DNA of 64,000 nucleotides from Woeseia sp. (GCA_021773015.1 JAJFKW010000001.1:3083305-3147304), one strand, 5' to 3'. Positions 17,937 through 27,740 are shown, counted from the stretch's first letter. Program-made: numbers and translations. Notes: generated by a model from the sequence alone, not told the origin.

Positions 17937-19235
17937 ATGGAGGTGAAGCGGGTGGTTACCCTGAGGAAAACAACAAAACCCGCTGAGACAACGCGCAGTG
18001 ACTCGTTGTTTCGAACACAGGCCTTGCGTGCTCAACAGAAGCAGGTTCTTGGGTCACCCAGCGTTGTCCTGCCACCGTCTGCACCCATCGCTTGTATGCT
18101 TAGCGGTCTGGTGGTTGGGTTGATCACTGTTGCGGCTTTGACAATAGAGATTCCGCAGACGACCGAGGCGCTCGGTGTCGTGATGCCAACGGGCGGATTG
18201 GTAACCATTCGGGCCTTCGACTACGGACGGGTTTTAGCAGTGGACGTTAACGTAGAAGACGCAGTAGTCGAAGGCGAGCGTTTGTTGCAGTTCTCATCGG
18301 TAAGCCAATCGCAACCGGTAACCACCAATCTGCAATCGCTGCGGCGCGAGCTGTCGCACGAAGAGCGTGCTATGCGTTCGCAGCATGCGGCGGCCGCAAA
18401 GCGTCTGATTGCATTCGACAGACGCCTAGGCGCTGCAAATGAGCGACTAACGATCGCAAACGAGACGCGCCAACTTCGTCAATCAGAACTGGTTCTGCAG
18501 CAATTACAAGCTAAGCGGTACCGTACCTTGTATCAGCGCGGAAGCGTCTCTAGAGAGGACGTAGAGCGTTTCGAGTATTCGCTAACGGATAAGCAGGTTT
18601 CCGTGCATCAAGCAGATATGAAAGTGGCAGAAATTGTCGCCGAAAAATCCAACATTAAGTCAATGTTTGATGATCAATCCGCAATAATCGAAGTCGAACA
18701 GATGCAGCATTTGGCTGCTAAAGAACGATTGACACGACAAATTCAGACAGCGCAGCAAATGCTTGCAAGCGATGTTGTCGCGCCACGAGACACAGTCGTA
18801 AGCATGCTAAACGTACGCCCCGGTGACTCGGTAAGACCCGGCCAATCGTTACTCAGCCTGCGTTCTGTTAGTGCGGCAAGCGAGGCGTGGCTATACGTAT
18901 CAGGTAGACACGCCGGCGAACTCTCTGTGGGTCAGCGGGTGTCACTGCGGATCGACGCATTTCCACACCAGATTTATGGAGTGCAAGGGGCGGTGATCAA
19001 ATCAATATCTGCGATCGCTCTGCGCCCAGAGGAGGTGCATGCGCCGCTGCAGTTACCAGAGCCTGCGTTTGAGATTCGTGCCAAGTTACTGCCAAAAAAC
19101 TTTGGTTTGCGAAACTCCAATACGGGTCTGCGTCATGGGCTGACATTCCGAGTGGATATTGTGAATGGGCGCTATCCGCTATATCGATGGTTGCTACGCA
19201 ACGTGTTGTCGGAACGTATTGGTGCAGATGCGTAG
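17937..19235 (+). CDS. HlyD-family membrane fusion protein (periplasmic adaptor)
   Basis: A 432-residue type I secretion or bacteriocin-export adaptor. A short cytoplasmic tail precedes one membrane segment (LSGLVVGLITVAALTIEI, about residues 56-73). A lipoyl-like half follows (GLVTIRAFDYGRVLAVDVNV), then a long alpha-helical hairpin of ~150 residues, the second lipoyl half (VVAPRDTVVSMLNVRPGDSV) and a beta-barrel (SVGQRVSLRIDAFPHQIYG). It should bridge the inner-membrane ABC transporter encoded immediately downstream to a TolC-type channel. The ABC gene start overlaps this stop by 8 nt. It is divergent from ilvA. Confidence 0.9.
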   Translation: MEVKRVVTLRKTTKPAETTRSDSLFRTQALRAQQKQVLGSPSVVLPPSAPIACMLSGLVVGLITVAALTIEIPQTTEALGVVMPTGGLVTIRAFDYGRVLAVDVNVEDAVVEGERLLQFSSVSQSQPVTTNLQSLRRELSHEERAMRSQHAAAAKRLIAFDRRLGAANERLTIANETRQLRQSELVLQQLQAKRYRTLYQRGSVSREDVERFEYSLTDKQVSVHQADMKVAEIVAEKSNIKSMFDDQSAIIEVEQMQHLAAKERLTRQIQTAQQMLASDVVAPRDTVVSMLNVRPGDSVRPGQSLLSLRSVSAASEAWLYVSGRHAGELSVGQRVSLRIDAFPHQIYGVQGAVIKSISAIALRPEEVHAPLQLPEPAFEIRAKLLPKNFGLRNSNTGLRHGLTFRVDIVNGRYPLYRWLLRNVLSERIGADA

Positions 19236-21297
19236 GCGCCGTACATGGTATCGCCATAATCGACAGCCGCGAATAATACTGCAGCAAGAGCGCGCGGATT
19301 GTGCTTTAGCTTGCCTCGCTATGGTCGCGAATTATCACGGTTTGGAGCTCGGCCTTCATGAATTGCGTGGCATCGTTGGCGGCAGTGTGCGTGGCAGTAC
19401 GCTTGATAGCTTGATGGAGGCTGCCTCCAGCCTCGGGTTGTCTGCTAGACCGTTACGTGCGTCCTCGAGCGACGTCGCACGCCTTCGATGTCCCGCAATC
19501 TTGCATTGGAAGATGGATCACTTTGTCGTGCTCTATCGTGTTCGACGCCATCGCTACGAAATTCTCGACCCGGCGCGCGGCAAGATATCGCTTAAGGTGC
19601 ACGAGTTTGGCAACTGTTTCACAGGCATTGCGCTCGAACTGCAGCCGACCGCCGGCTTCAAATCAAGGAGTGGAAATTTTCTATCACTGATTAGGGTAGC
19701 GCGGAGTTATAAGAATCTGACGAAATTCCTAAGTGTCATGCTGTTTTTGTTACTTACTGTGCAGATTCTAGCGGTGTTGCCCACCATTGTTACTCAAATA
19801 CTCATCGACGAAGTCACTCAAGCGCAGGACAAAAATTGGCTCTACGCGGTCATAGTCGGTGTGTTTTTGCTCATGACCGCTGGCACGTTACTGGATGGGA
19901 TACGCAAGTGGGTTTCGATCTATGCGGGAGCAAGGTTGCAAGCGGATAGTTCGACGTCCGTTCTGTCGCATCTATTCAGACTACCACCGCAATTTGTTCA
20001 GAACCGTCTGGTCGGCGATTTGTTGTCGCGGCTTGAATCCCTAAACCCGATCAGGGTTGCGATATCTGAACAAAGCGTCAATGTGATCGCGCAGCTCGGC
20101 ATACTGGCGGTGACGTTGACGGTGATGAGTTTGTATAGCGTCACACTGAGTCTGTTGGCACTGGCCAGCGTATTTTTGAGTCTGCTCATAATTGCACTGT
20201 TTTTGCCTGCCAATCGCCGCCTGGTTGCTGAGCAGTTGATACACACGGCTAAACAGAATACCTCGCTGGTCGAATCATTGCGTGCAGCGCAGACAGTGTT
20301 TTCGTTGGGCATCGGTCAGTCGCGTCTAACGCAATGGCAATCGCACTTTCATGAGTACCTTGACGCACGATTTTCACAGCAACGATTGAAAATCGTGCAA
20401 GAGACTTTGGGCGCAATTATCGTTGCAGCGGATCAGGCACTATTTCTCGGTATCGGTATCAACGGGGTGTTGAGCCAGTCAATCACGCTCGGCGTGCTTT
20501 TTGCTTTTGTATCGTTGCGGGGCCGGCTTACAGCATCAGCAATCGCGCTCTATTCCAATGTACAGTCCTTGTTGATGGTGCAAGTGCATACAGAACGACT
20601 CGCCGATATTGTATTGGCGAAACCTGTTCCCGCTGCTAGCGCGGCAGCGATTCGGAAACCCGTCGATGGCCGGCTATCGGCGCAGGGCTTGTACTTTCGA
20701 TATGAAAAGAGTGAATGGGTGATTGCCGATTTCGACTGTAACGTCGCGCCAGGAGAGAAAATCGCCGTCATCGGTCCATCCGGTGGCGGCAAGACCACGC
20801 TATTGAAGCTACTGTCCGGCCAATTGACACCCGCGAGTGGCACACTAATGTACGCGAACTATGAGCGGTCTTTGTGGGACGCTGGCGTATTACGAGCGCA
20901 GTTTGGCATTGTCTCCCAGCAAGACGCCTTGTTCCAAGGCAGCATCGCGGAAAATATCTGCGGCTTTGATGCGTTACCAGATCTTGCCGCCGCGCAAACG
21001 GTGGCGCAGCGCGTCCACCTTTGGGGGGATATTCAGTCTATGCCAATGCGCATGCACACATTGGTCGGCGATATGGGCAATAGCCTTTCGGGCGGTCAAC
21101 AACAACGCCTTATGCTGGCGCGTGCGTTGTACCGAAAGCCGAAAATCCTCTTTCTGGACGAGGCCACCAGTAACCTCGATGCCGAATCCGAATCCAAGAT
21201 ATTGGACGAACTTCAATCGCTGGGTATTACGATGATCAGTGTCGCGCATCGTTCTGCGGCAATTCAACGCGCCGATAGGGTCATAACGATAAGCTGA
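19228..21297 (+). CDS. C39 peptidase-containing ABC exporter (bacteriocin/double-glycine leader type)
   Basis: From ATG 19228 this is ~689 residues with three parts in order. The N-terminal C39 protease has its catalytic Cys in QERADCALACLAMVANYHG and His/Asp in MDHFVVLYRV and YEILDPARGK. A six-helix transmembrane domain follows (about residues 150-430). The ATPase has Walker A GPSGGGKTTLLKLL, signature LSGGQQQRLMLAR and Walker B ILFLDEATSNLD. The protease cuts a Gly-Gly leader and the pump exports the mature peptide. The protease triad looks intact, unlike degenerate HlyB-type relatives. An in-frame ATG at 19165 lies deep inside the adaptor gene. No precursor peptide gene or TolC is adjacent. 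Confidence 0.92.
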   Translation: MRRRRTWYRHNRQPRIILQQERADCALACLAMVANYHGLELGLHELRGIVGGSVRGSTLDSLMEAASSLGLSARPLRASSSDVARLRCPAILHWKMDHFVVLYRVRRHRYEILDPARGKISLKVHEFGNCFTGIALELQPTAGFKSRSGNFLSLIRVARSYKNLTKFLSVMLFLLLTVQILAVLPTIVTQILIDEVTQAQDKNWLYAVIVGVFLLMTAGTLLDGIRKWVSIYAGARLQADSSTSVLSHLFRLPPQFVQNRLVGDLLSRLESLNPIRVAISEQSVNVIAQLGILAVTLTVMSLYSVTLSLLALASVFLSLLIIALFLPANRRLVAEQLIHTAKQNTSLVESLRAAQTVFSLGIGQSRLTQWQSHFHEYLDARFSQQRLKIVQETLGAIIVAADQALFLGIGINGVLSQSITLGVLFAFVSLRGRLTASAIALYSNVQSLLMVQVHTERLADIVLAKPVPAASAAAIRKPVDGRLSAQGLYFRYEKSEWVIADFDCNVAPGEKIAVIGPSGGGKTTLLKLLSGQLTPASGTLMYANYERSLWDAGVLRAQFGIVSQQDALFQGSIAENICGFDALPDLAAAQTVAQRVHLWGDIQSMPMRMHTLVGDMGNSLSGGQQQRLMLARALYRKPKILFLDEATSNLDAESESKILDELQSLGITMISVAHRSAAIQRADRVITIS

Positions 21298-21370
21298 TTG
21301 ACTGGCATTCCTTACACGGCCATCTCATAATCGAAGCAGGCGCGAAGGTTTTCGCAAAGGCATCGACAAT

Positions 21371-22717
21371 ATGGCACGGCAAGAAATACTGATCACCAAC
21401 GCACGATTGGTTAACGAGAACCGGACCGTCGATTGTGACGTCTTGATCCGTGACGAGCGCATCGAGAAAATTGCTGCAAAGATTTCTACTACAGACGCAG
21501 CACGCGTGATTGATGCGGCCGGAAAATACCTGATACCTGGAATGATTGATGACCAGGTTCACTTTCGGGAGCCAGGTCTAACGAATAAGGGTAATCTGGC
21601 GACCGAGTCAGCTGCTGCAGTGGCAGGCGGCATTACAAGTTTCATGGATATGCCGAATGTTAATCCACAAACTACAACTCGCGAAGCGCTTGCCGCAAAA
21701 TACGAGCTGGCAGAGGGTCGTTGCAGCGCGAACTACGGTTTTTATCTTGGCGCGACCAACAAAAACATTGAAGAGATTAAGGCGCTTAAGGTCAACGAAG
21801 CCTGTGGAATTAAAGCCTTCATGGGCGCGTCAACTGGCGACATGCTGGTAGATGACCCTCAGGTACTTGACCGCTTATTCGAATTTGCGCCGGTAATGGT
21901 GGTTACCCACTGCGAGCATTCACCGACCATTTGGGAGAATGAAGCCAAAGCCAAGGCTGAATTTGGCGAGCAGGTACCGATGTCCGAGCATCCTCGAATA
22001 CGGTCCGCACAAGCCTGTCTCGTATCTTCGAGTATCGCAACGGATCTAGCGCGACGTCACGATGCCCTGCTTCACGTGTTGCATTTGACTACAGCTATCG
22101 AAATGGGTCTGTTTTCGAACGCGCACCACAACAGCAAACGCATTACAGCCGAGGTATGCGTGCATCATTTGTGGTTCGATGAAAGTCGATACCGTGACCT
22201 TGATGCGCGTATCAAGTGTAATCCGGCAATTAAGACTGCGAAGGACAGAGAGGCGCTAATCGCTGCCGTTAATGACGGCCGAATCGATATTATCGCCACA
22301 GACCATGCGCCACACCTCGCCGGCGAAAAGAAGCGCAGTTATTTCAAGGCGCCGGCTGGATTGCCAGTGGTGCAGCACGCAATACAAGTACTTTTCGACC
22401 TGGCTGCGAAGGGGGAGCTGACATTGGAAACGATCGTTGCGAAGAATAGTCACGCAGTGGCAGATCTTTTCGGCGTGCAGGAACGTGGCTACGTTCGCGA
22501 AGGGTATTACGCAGATCTTGTGCTGGTTGACGCAGGGAAGCCATATACGGTGACGTCGTCAAACCTTCTGGCAAAGTGTCATTGGTCGCCGTTTGAGGGT
22601 CACACATTTAGCGCATCCATCGACACGACGATCATAAACGGGGCGGTCGTATTTGAAAATGGCATGTTGACGGGTGACATTGTTGGAAAGCGGTTGCAGT
22701 TCGATAGAAGTCGATGA
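21371..22717 (+). CDS. pyrC: Dihydroorotase (amidohydrolase family)
   Basis: This 448-residue amidohydrolase carries the class I dihydroorotase pattern: KYLIPGMIDDQVHFREPGL at the metal site, the carbamylated-Lys candidate GIKAFMGASTGDM, metal His in VVTHCEHS and LLHVLHLTT, and catalytic Asp in IIATDHAPHLAGEK. The enzyme interconverts carbamoyl-aspartate and dihydroorotate in pyrimidine synthesis. The usual first HxH ligand pair is QVH here, a variant I have seen in a bacterial subgroup that still carries the dihydroorotase name. Hydantoinase/allantoinase is the main alternative. It starts 73 bp after the exporter gene and is probably independent of it. Confidence 0.85.
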   Translation: MARQEILITNARLVNENRTVDCDVLIRDERIEKIAAKISTTDAARVIDAAGKYLIPGMIDDQVHFREPGLTNKGNLATESAAAVAGGITSFMDMPNVNPQTTTREALAAKYELAEGRCSANYGFYLGATNKNIEEIKALKVNEACGIKAFMGASTGDMLVDDPQVLDRLFEFAPVMVVTHCEHSPTIWENEAKAKAEFGEQVPMSEHPRIRSAQACLVSSSIATDLARRHDALLHVLHLTTAIEMGLFSNAHHNSKRITAEVCVHHLWFDESRYRDLDARIKCNPAIKTAKDREALIAAVNDGRIDIIATDHAPHLAGEKKRSYFKAPAGLPVVQHAIQVLFDLAAKGELTLETIVAKNSHAVADLFGVQERGYVREGYYADLVLVDAGKPYTVTSSNLLAKCHWSPFEGHTFSASIDTTIINGAVVFENGMLTGDIVGKRLQFDRSR

Positions 22718-22782
22718 AAAATGCTTACGTCGACACAGGCAATGATATTTCGTTGCCTTAATATATAAGTATAGAAAAACTG

Positions 22783-22810
22783 TTTACTTTCCGTGTGATC
22801 CCGCTATGCT
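22783..22810 (+). promoter_or_regulatory. Candidate sigma-70-type promoter for the oxidoreductase cluster
   Basis: TTTACT (22783-22788) and TATGCT (22805-22810), each 4/6 to consensus and separated by 16 nt, lie about 75 bp before the first gene of the cluster. The surrounding sequence is A/T-rich. It is the best candidate in this intergenic stretch, but it rests on sequence match only. Confidence 0.4.
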
Positions 22811-22883
22811 AGCGAAAAATTTCACTGCTACCGGCAAGTCTCGCCATGACACCTCAGTCGGATGTTAGCTGGCTGTTTTGCGA

Positions 22884-24698
22884 ATGAAGCCAACAGACAC
22901 TTCCAAGCCAGATTATTTCCATAAGGTCGTAGACTGCCAGTGGGCATGTCCCGCGCACACTGACGTTCCAAATTACATTCGACTCATCGCCCAAGGTGAG
23001 TTTTCCGACGCCTACATGCTGAATCGGGAATCCAACGTTTTTCCCGGTATTCTCGGGCGGGTCTGCGATAGACCTTGTGAACCGGCATGTCGTCGCGGCC
23101 GTGTAGAAGATAAACCAGTGGCTATTTGCCGACTTAAGCGCGTGGCGGCTGATCATCGCGATGATATCTCTGATCGATTGCCGAGTGCCCCGGAAACGAG
23201 TAATGGCCACAAAGTGGCATTAGTTGGTGCCGGTTGCGCATCGCTCGCCGTTGCCAATGACCTTTTGCCGATGGGTTACGAGGTAACGATTTTCGAGGCA
23301 TTGGACGTCACGGGCGGACTAATGCGTACCAATATTCCACAGTTTCGCCTCCCGCCGGCCGTGCTCGACGAAGAAATCGGCTACGTCGTCAATATGGGGG
23401 CAACACTGAAACTGGGCCATCGCATCGAAAGTATGAGGGATTTGCTGGACGACGGCGGCTTTGACGCGGTGTTCGTGGGCACGGGAGCGCCGAAAGGTAA
23501 AGAGCTGAAGCTGCCTGGCAGATACGACACGAAGAACATCCACATTGGTATCGAGTGGCTTGAGTCAGTAGCTTTTGAGCATATCGAGTCGATTGGCAAA
23601 AACGTGTTGATTATCGGTGTCGGCAATACTGCGATGGATTGCTGCCGGAGCGCGCTGCGACTCGGAGCCAACAGCGTGAAAGTAATGGCGCGAAAGCCGC
23701 GTGAGTTTTTCAAAGCTTCCGATTGGGAGCTTGAAGATGCGGAGGAAGAAAACGTTGACATCCTCATTAATCATTCTCCGAAAGAATTTGTTGTAGAAGA
23801 TGGCAAGCTGATCGGCATGAAATTCGATCAGATGGAATACAAGATCGATGACAAGGGCAACATAGATCGTGGCACGGCAACCGGCGAGGTCATGATTCCT
23901 TGCGACGATGTCATTCTAGCGATAGGTCAGGACAACGCGTTTCCGTGGGTTGAGCGGGATATTGGTATCGACTTTGATGAATGGGACTGCCCGGTTGTCG
24001 ATGAGACGACAATGATGTGTTCGCGTGACGGCGTATTTTTCGGTGGCGATTCGGCATTTGGCCCGAAAAATATTATCTGGGCGGTGGCGCATGGACACGA
24101 AGCGGCAACTTCTATCCACAAGTATTGCAGCGGTGAGTCGTTGCTGGATCGTTTGCCTCACGGAATGAATCTGACGAGCCAGAAAATGGGTATGCACGAG
24201 TGGAGTTTTTCGAACGCTTATGACCCGGCGGAGCGTAGATTGATGCCTCACGTAGAGCTTAAGGAGAGATTCAAGAAAATCGACATCGAAGTTGAGCTTG
24301 GTTTCACCGCCGAGCAAGCAATCGAAGAGGTTGAGCGCTGCCTGAATTGTGATATTCAGACTGTATTTACTGCGAGCCTATGCATTGAGTGTGATGCCTG
24401 CATAGATGTGTGTCCTGTGAATTGCCTAACAATTACCGACAACGGTGAGGAAGCGGATCTGCGCACTAGGTTATCGGCGCCAGCCGAAAATCTTGAACAG
24501 GATCTTTACGTTTCGAGCGATTTGCCACAAACCGGTCGAGTGATGGTGAAGGATGAAGATTTGTGCGTGCACTGCAGCTTGTGCGCGGAGCGTTGCCCAA
24601 CGGGTGCCTGGGATATGCAAAAGTCCTCGTTGCTAATCCCATACGCCAAAGATGAGATCGACCCAGGCGACAAGCAAGCTGCCGAGGTGGCAGGGTAA
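22884..24698 (+). CDS. GltD-like FAD/NAD(P)H oxidoreductase with ferredoxin domain
   Basis: From ATG 22884 (TTG 22878 is also in frame) this is ~604 residues. An N-terminal Fe-S domain holds Cys in VVDCQWACPAH and GRVCDRPCEPACRRG, as in glutamate synthase small subunits. Two dinucleotide folds follow: FAD in KVALVGAGCASLAVANDL and NAD(P) in NVLIIGVGNTAMDCCRSAL. The C-terminus carries two C-x2-C-x2-C-x3-C ferredoxin clusters (CIECDACIDVCPVNC and CVHCSLCAERCP). No glutamate synthase large subunit is near; the next genes encode a 2-oxoacid oxidoreductase. The likely role is moving electrons between NAD(P)H and that enzyme through its clusters. It is cytoplasmic and shows no frameshift. Confidence 0.88.
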   Translation: MKPTDTSKPDYFHKVVDCQWACPAHTDVPNYIRLIAQGEFSDAYMLNRESNVFPGILGRVCDRPCEPACRRGRVEDKPVAICRLKRVAADHRDDISDRLPSAPETSNGHKVALVGAGCASLAVANDLLPMGYEVTIFEALDVTGGLMRTNIPQFRLPPAVLDEEIGYVVNMGATLKLGHRIESMRDLLDDGGFDAVFVGTGAPKGKELKLPGRYDTKNIHIGIEWLESVAFEHIESIGKNVLIIGVGNTAMDCCRSALRLGANSVKVMARKPREFFKASDWELEDAEEENVDILINHSPKEFVVEDGKLIGMKFDQMEYKIDDKGNIDRGTATGEVMIPCDDVILAIGQDNAFPWVERDIGIDFDEWDCPVVDETTMMCSRDGVFFGGDSAFGPKNIIWAVAHGHEAATSIHKYCSGESLLDRLPHGMNLTSQKMGMHEWSFSNAYDPAERRLMPHVELKERFKKIDIEVELGFTAEQAIEEVERCLNCDIQTVFTASLCIECDACIDVCPVNCLTITDNGEEADLRTRLSAPAENLEQDLYVSSDLPQTGRVMVKDEDLCVHCSLCAERCPTGAWDMQKSSLLIPYAKDEIDPGDKQAAEVAG

Positions 24699-24726
24699 TG
24701 GAGAGCGAGTCTCCGATGAGCTACGC

Positions 24727-26529
24727 GTGACTAAAGTTAACGACGTCATCGTAAAAATCGCAACCGTCAACGGAACGGGATCGGCGAGTGCGAATGGCCT
24801 GTTGATGAAGTCCATATTTCGTATGGGTATTCCGGTGGTTGGTAAAAACTACTTTCCATCAAATATTCAGGGCTTGCCGACTTGGTATGAAATAAGAGTT
24901 ACCGGCGAGGGTTACCAGGCGCGCGCCGACCATGTCGACATCATGGTTGCTATGAACGCGCAGACTTACGCGAGAGACATGGCGGAAGTGGCGTCCGGCG
25001 GGTGGCTAATATATGACTCGACTTGGCCGCGTAGCAGGCTGCTCGACCGTGAAGACATAACCGTTCTTGGAATCCCGCTATCGCGCATGTGCAACGAAAT
25101 GTTCGACGGTGCGCGCGCGCGAATACTAATGAAGAATATCGCCTACGTCGGTGCGATTGCGGCGTTGTTACAAATCGACCTCAAGGTCATTGGTCAGCTG
25201 CTCGAAGAAACGTTTGCCGCCAAGAAGCATTTGGCGAAGTCAAATTTTGAGGCGATCTCGTTGGGGTACAACTATGCAATGGAAAATTTTGTGTGCCCAT
25301 TGCCGCATACCGTCGAACCAATGAACAAAACTGAAGGGCATATTATTATCGACGGTAATACTGCTGCCGGGCTTGGATGTGTTTACGCCGGAGCGACGGT
25401 TGGTGCGTGGTACCCGATCACGCCGTCAACTTCGTTAATGGATGCTTATAAATCTTTCGCAAAAGAATATCGAATCGACGCCGAATCTGGTGGTAAGAAG
25501 TTTTGTATTGTTCAAGCGGAAGATGAATTGGCTGCAATCGGCGTAGTTCTAGGAGCGACCTGGAATGGTGCACGGGCGTTTACGCCGACAAGCGGGCCAG
25601 GTATATCGCTCATGAGCGAATTCATCGGCTATGCGTACTATGCCGAATTGCCTGCGGTTGTTTTCGATGTACAACGAACCGGCCCGTCCACTGGGATGCC
25701 GACGCGTACCCAGCAATGCGATATTCTGAGTTGCGCGTACGCCTCTCATGGCGACACGCGACATGTATTGCTGTTCCCGGCAAATCCAGAAGAGTGCTTT
25801 TATTCGGCTATCCAGGCATTTGATTTAGCCGATAGATTGCAAACGCCCGTATTTGTAATGTCGGATCTGGATATCGGTATGAACGACTGGGTTTGCCCGG
25901 ACTTGAAAATTGACGATGACTATCAACCTGACCGCGGTAAGGTTCTGACTGCAGAACAGTTGGAAGGGATGGATAAGTTCTATCGTTATCTTGACGTTGA
26001 CGGTGACGGTATACCTTACCGTACGTTCCCTGGGGAGCATCCAACGGGGTCGTATTTCACTCGTGGGTCGGGGCACACGCGGTACGGTGCGTATACCGAG
26101 GATTCGGCAGCCTACAAGGACGTTGTCGATCGCTTGTTAGTCAAGTGGGAGACCGCAAGGTCGTTAGTGCCAGAACCGGAAATCGAGTATTCGAAATTCA
26201 ACAGTACGGCAATATTGTGTGTTGGAAGCAGCGATGGCGCGGTACGCGAAGCGGCATCGCGCCTCAACGATGAAAATATTGGCGTTAACTATTGCCGCAT
26301 CAAGGCATTTCCGTTTGGCGATGCGGTAAGCGATTTCGTCGATTCGCATGACCAAATTTATGTTGTCGAGCAAAATCGCGACGCGCAACTACGGTCGCTA
26401 CTCATAATGGACCTCGAAATAAATCCGGCAAAACTAAATTCTATCTTGCACTATGACGGCATGCCAATTAGTGCCGGGTTTATCGTGGAACATGTGCTTC
26501 GTGAATTAAAAAAAGGGCGAGCTGCATAG
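24727..26529 (+). CDS. korA: 2-oxoacid:acceptor oxidoreductase, fused gamma-alpha subunit (KorA type)
   Basis: A fused subunit of ~600 residues from GTG 24727. ATG 24652 is in frame but would overlap the upstream gene by 47 nt with sequence that looks out of frame. The N-terminal gamma domain begins DVIVKIATVNGTGSASANGL. After about residue 200 comes the alpha, PFOR-like domain (GLGCVYAGATVGAWYPITPS and AFTPTSGPGISLMSEFIGYA). With the beta subunit encoded next it binds TPP, CoA and the 2-oxoacid. Such enzymes oxidatively decarboxylate 2-oxoglutarate (or work in reverse in the reductive TCA cycle) using ferredoxin. The 2-oxoglutarate preference is inferred from family likeness, not proved. Confidence 0.88.
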   Translation: MTKVNDVIVKIATVNGTGSASANGLLMKSIFRMGIPVVGKNYFPSNIQGLPTWYEIRVTGEGYQARADHVDIMVAMNAQTYARDMAEVASGGWLIYDSTWPRSRLLDREDITVLGIPLSRMCNEMFDGARARILMKNIAYVGAIAALLQIDLKVIGQLLEETFAAKKHLAKSNFEAISLGYNYAMENFVCPLPHTVEPMNKTEGHIIIDGNTAAGLGCVYAGATVGAWYPITPSTSLMDAYKSFAKEYRIDAESGGKKFCIVQAEDELAAIGVVLGATWNGARAFTPTSGPGISLMSEFIGYAYYAELPAVVFDVQRTGPSTGMPTRTQQCDILSCAYASHGDTRHVLLFPANPEECFYSAIQAFDLADRLQTPVFVMSDLDIGMNDWVCPDLKIDDDYQPDRGKVLTAEQLEGMDKFYRYLDVDGDGIPYRTFPGEHPTGSYFTRGSGHTRYGAYTEDSAAYKDVVDRLLVKWETARSLVPEPEIEYSKFNSTAILCVGSSDGAVREAASRLNDENIGVNYCRIKAFPFGDAVSDFVDSHDQIYVVEQNRDAQLRSLLIMDLEINPAKLNSILHYDGMPISAGFIVEHVLRELKKGRAA

Positions 26530-26553
26530 TTTCGGTGCACTGAGGTTTCGAAT

Positions 26554-27609
26554 ATGAGCTATATAACAAAACCGAAGGTATCGCACCCTAAGCTGCCAAG
26601 AAATCAACTTGGCTTAACCGCTCGGGACTACGAGGGAACCGTGTCTACACTTTGTGCAGGCTGTGGTCACGACTCTGTTACCAGTGCCTTGATTCAGGCC
26701 ATATTTGAATTGGATATCGAGCCGCATATGTTGGCGAAGATGAGCGGAATCGGCTGCTCTTCCAAAACACCAGCCTATTTTGTAAGTCAATCGCACGGTT
26801 TTAACTCCGTGCATGGCCGTATGCCGTCTGTCACGACAGGCGCGAATGCAGCACGGGCGGATCTGACCTACGTCGGTGTATCGGGCGACGGCGATTCGCT
26901 ATCGATAGGGATGGGACAGTTTGCACACGTGATTCGCCGCAACCTGAATATGTGCTACATCATCGAGAACAATGGCGTATATGGTTTGACGAAGGGTCAG
27001 TATTCAGCTTCTGCCGATGTCGGCAGCGTCGCGAAAAAGGGGCCACCTAACAAACAAATGCCGATTGATCCGGTGAGTACAGCGATTGGTCTGGGCGCGA
27101 CCTACATTGCACGCAGTTTTTCAGGTGACAAACAGCAGTTGATTCCGCTCATTAAGGGTGCGATTTCGCATCAGGGCTTCGCATTAATTGATGTCATTAG
27201 CCCTTGCGTAACTTTCAACGATCACGAGGGTTCAACCAAGAGCTACTCGTATACGCGGCAAAATTATCATCACGTCATCGATGCGGACTTCGTTCCGCCG
27301 GCCGAAGAAATCAAAGCGGAGTACGACGAAGGGTCAGCGATGCCTGTCGAACTGCATGACGGTAGCAAAATCGTCTTTCGAAAGGTTGACAAAGACTATG
27401 ACCCAACGAGCAGGGCGGCAGCATTTTCGTATCTTCGTAGCAGTGAAAATGCGGGTGAGATTATTACCGGCTTATTGTATATCGACAATGAAACAGGCGA
27501 TATGCACGACCTTTCCGGTAGCGTCGATCAACCGCTGGCCAAACTACCCTTTGAAGAATTGAATCCTGGTTCTGAGAAACTCGCCAGTTTGATGGGCCGC
27601 TATCGCTAA
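26554..27609 (+). CDS. korB: 2-oxoacid:acceptor oxidoreductase beta subunit (KorB type)
   Basis: The 351-residue TPP- and [4Fe-4S]-binding subunit. Cluster Cys are seen in TLCAGCGHDSV, SGIGCSSKTPAYF and, further on, ISPCVTFNDHEG. The TPP/Mg motif is VSGDGDSLSIGMGQFAH plus ENNGVYGLTKGQYS. A C-terminal extension of ~100 residues follows, as in KorB relatives. The gene starts 24 nt after the alpha-gamma gene. Together with the GltD-like protein the three genes form one transcription unit. No third ferredoxin-type KorC/D gene is present; the flavoprotein's ferredoxin domain may replace it. Confidence 0.9.
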   Translation: MSYITKPKVSHPKLPRNQLGLTARDYEGTVSTLCAGCGHDSVTSALIQAIFELDIEPHMLAKMSGIGCSSKTPAYFVSQSHGFNSVHGRMPSVTTGANAARADLTYVGVSGDGDSLSIGMGQFAHVIRRNLNMCYIIENNGVYGLTKGQYSASADVGSVAKKGPPNKQMPIDPVSTAIGLGATYIARSFSGDKQQLIPLIKGAISHQGFALIDVISPCVTFNDHEGSTKSYSYTRQNYHHVIDADFVPPAEEIKAEYDEGSAMPVELHDGSKIVFRKVDKDYDPTSRAAAFSYLRSSENAGEIITGLLYIDNETGDMHDLSGSVDQPLAKLPFEELNPGSEKLASLMGRYR

Positions 27610-27740
27610 CTTAGCAATTTCGATCTGTTTAACAAACGGTTGGCAGAACGCCGAGTGGAACTATTCGAATTTTCGTACTGTCTATTACATCGCCACAGCT
27701 CACGCTGCTTCCATTTACCCATAGGCGCATCTGACGAGTC

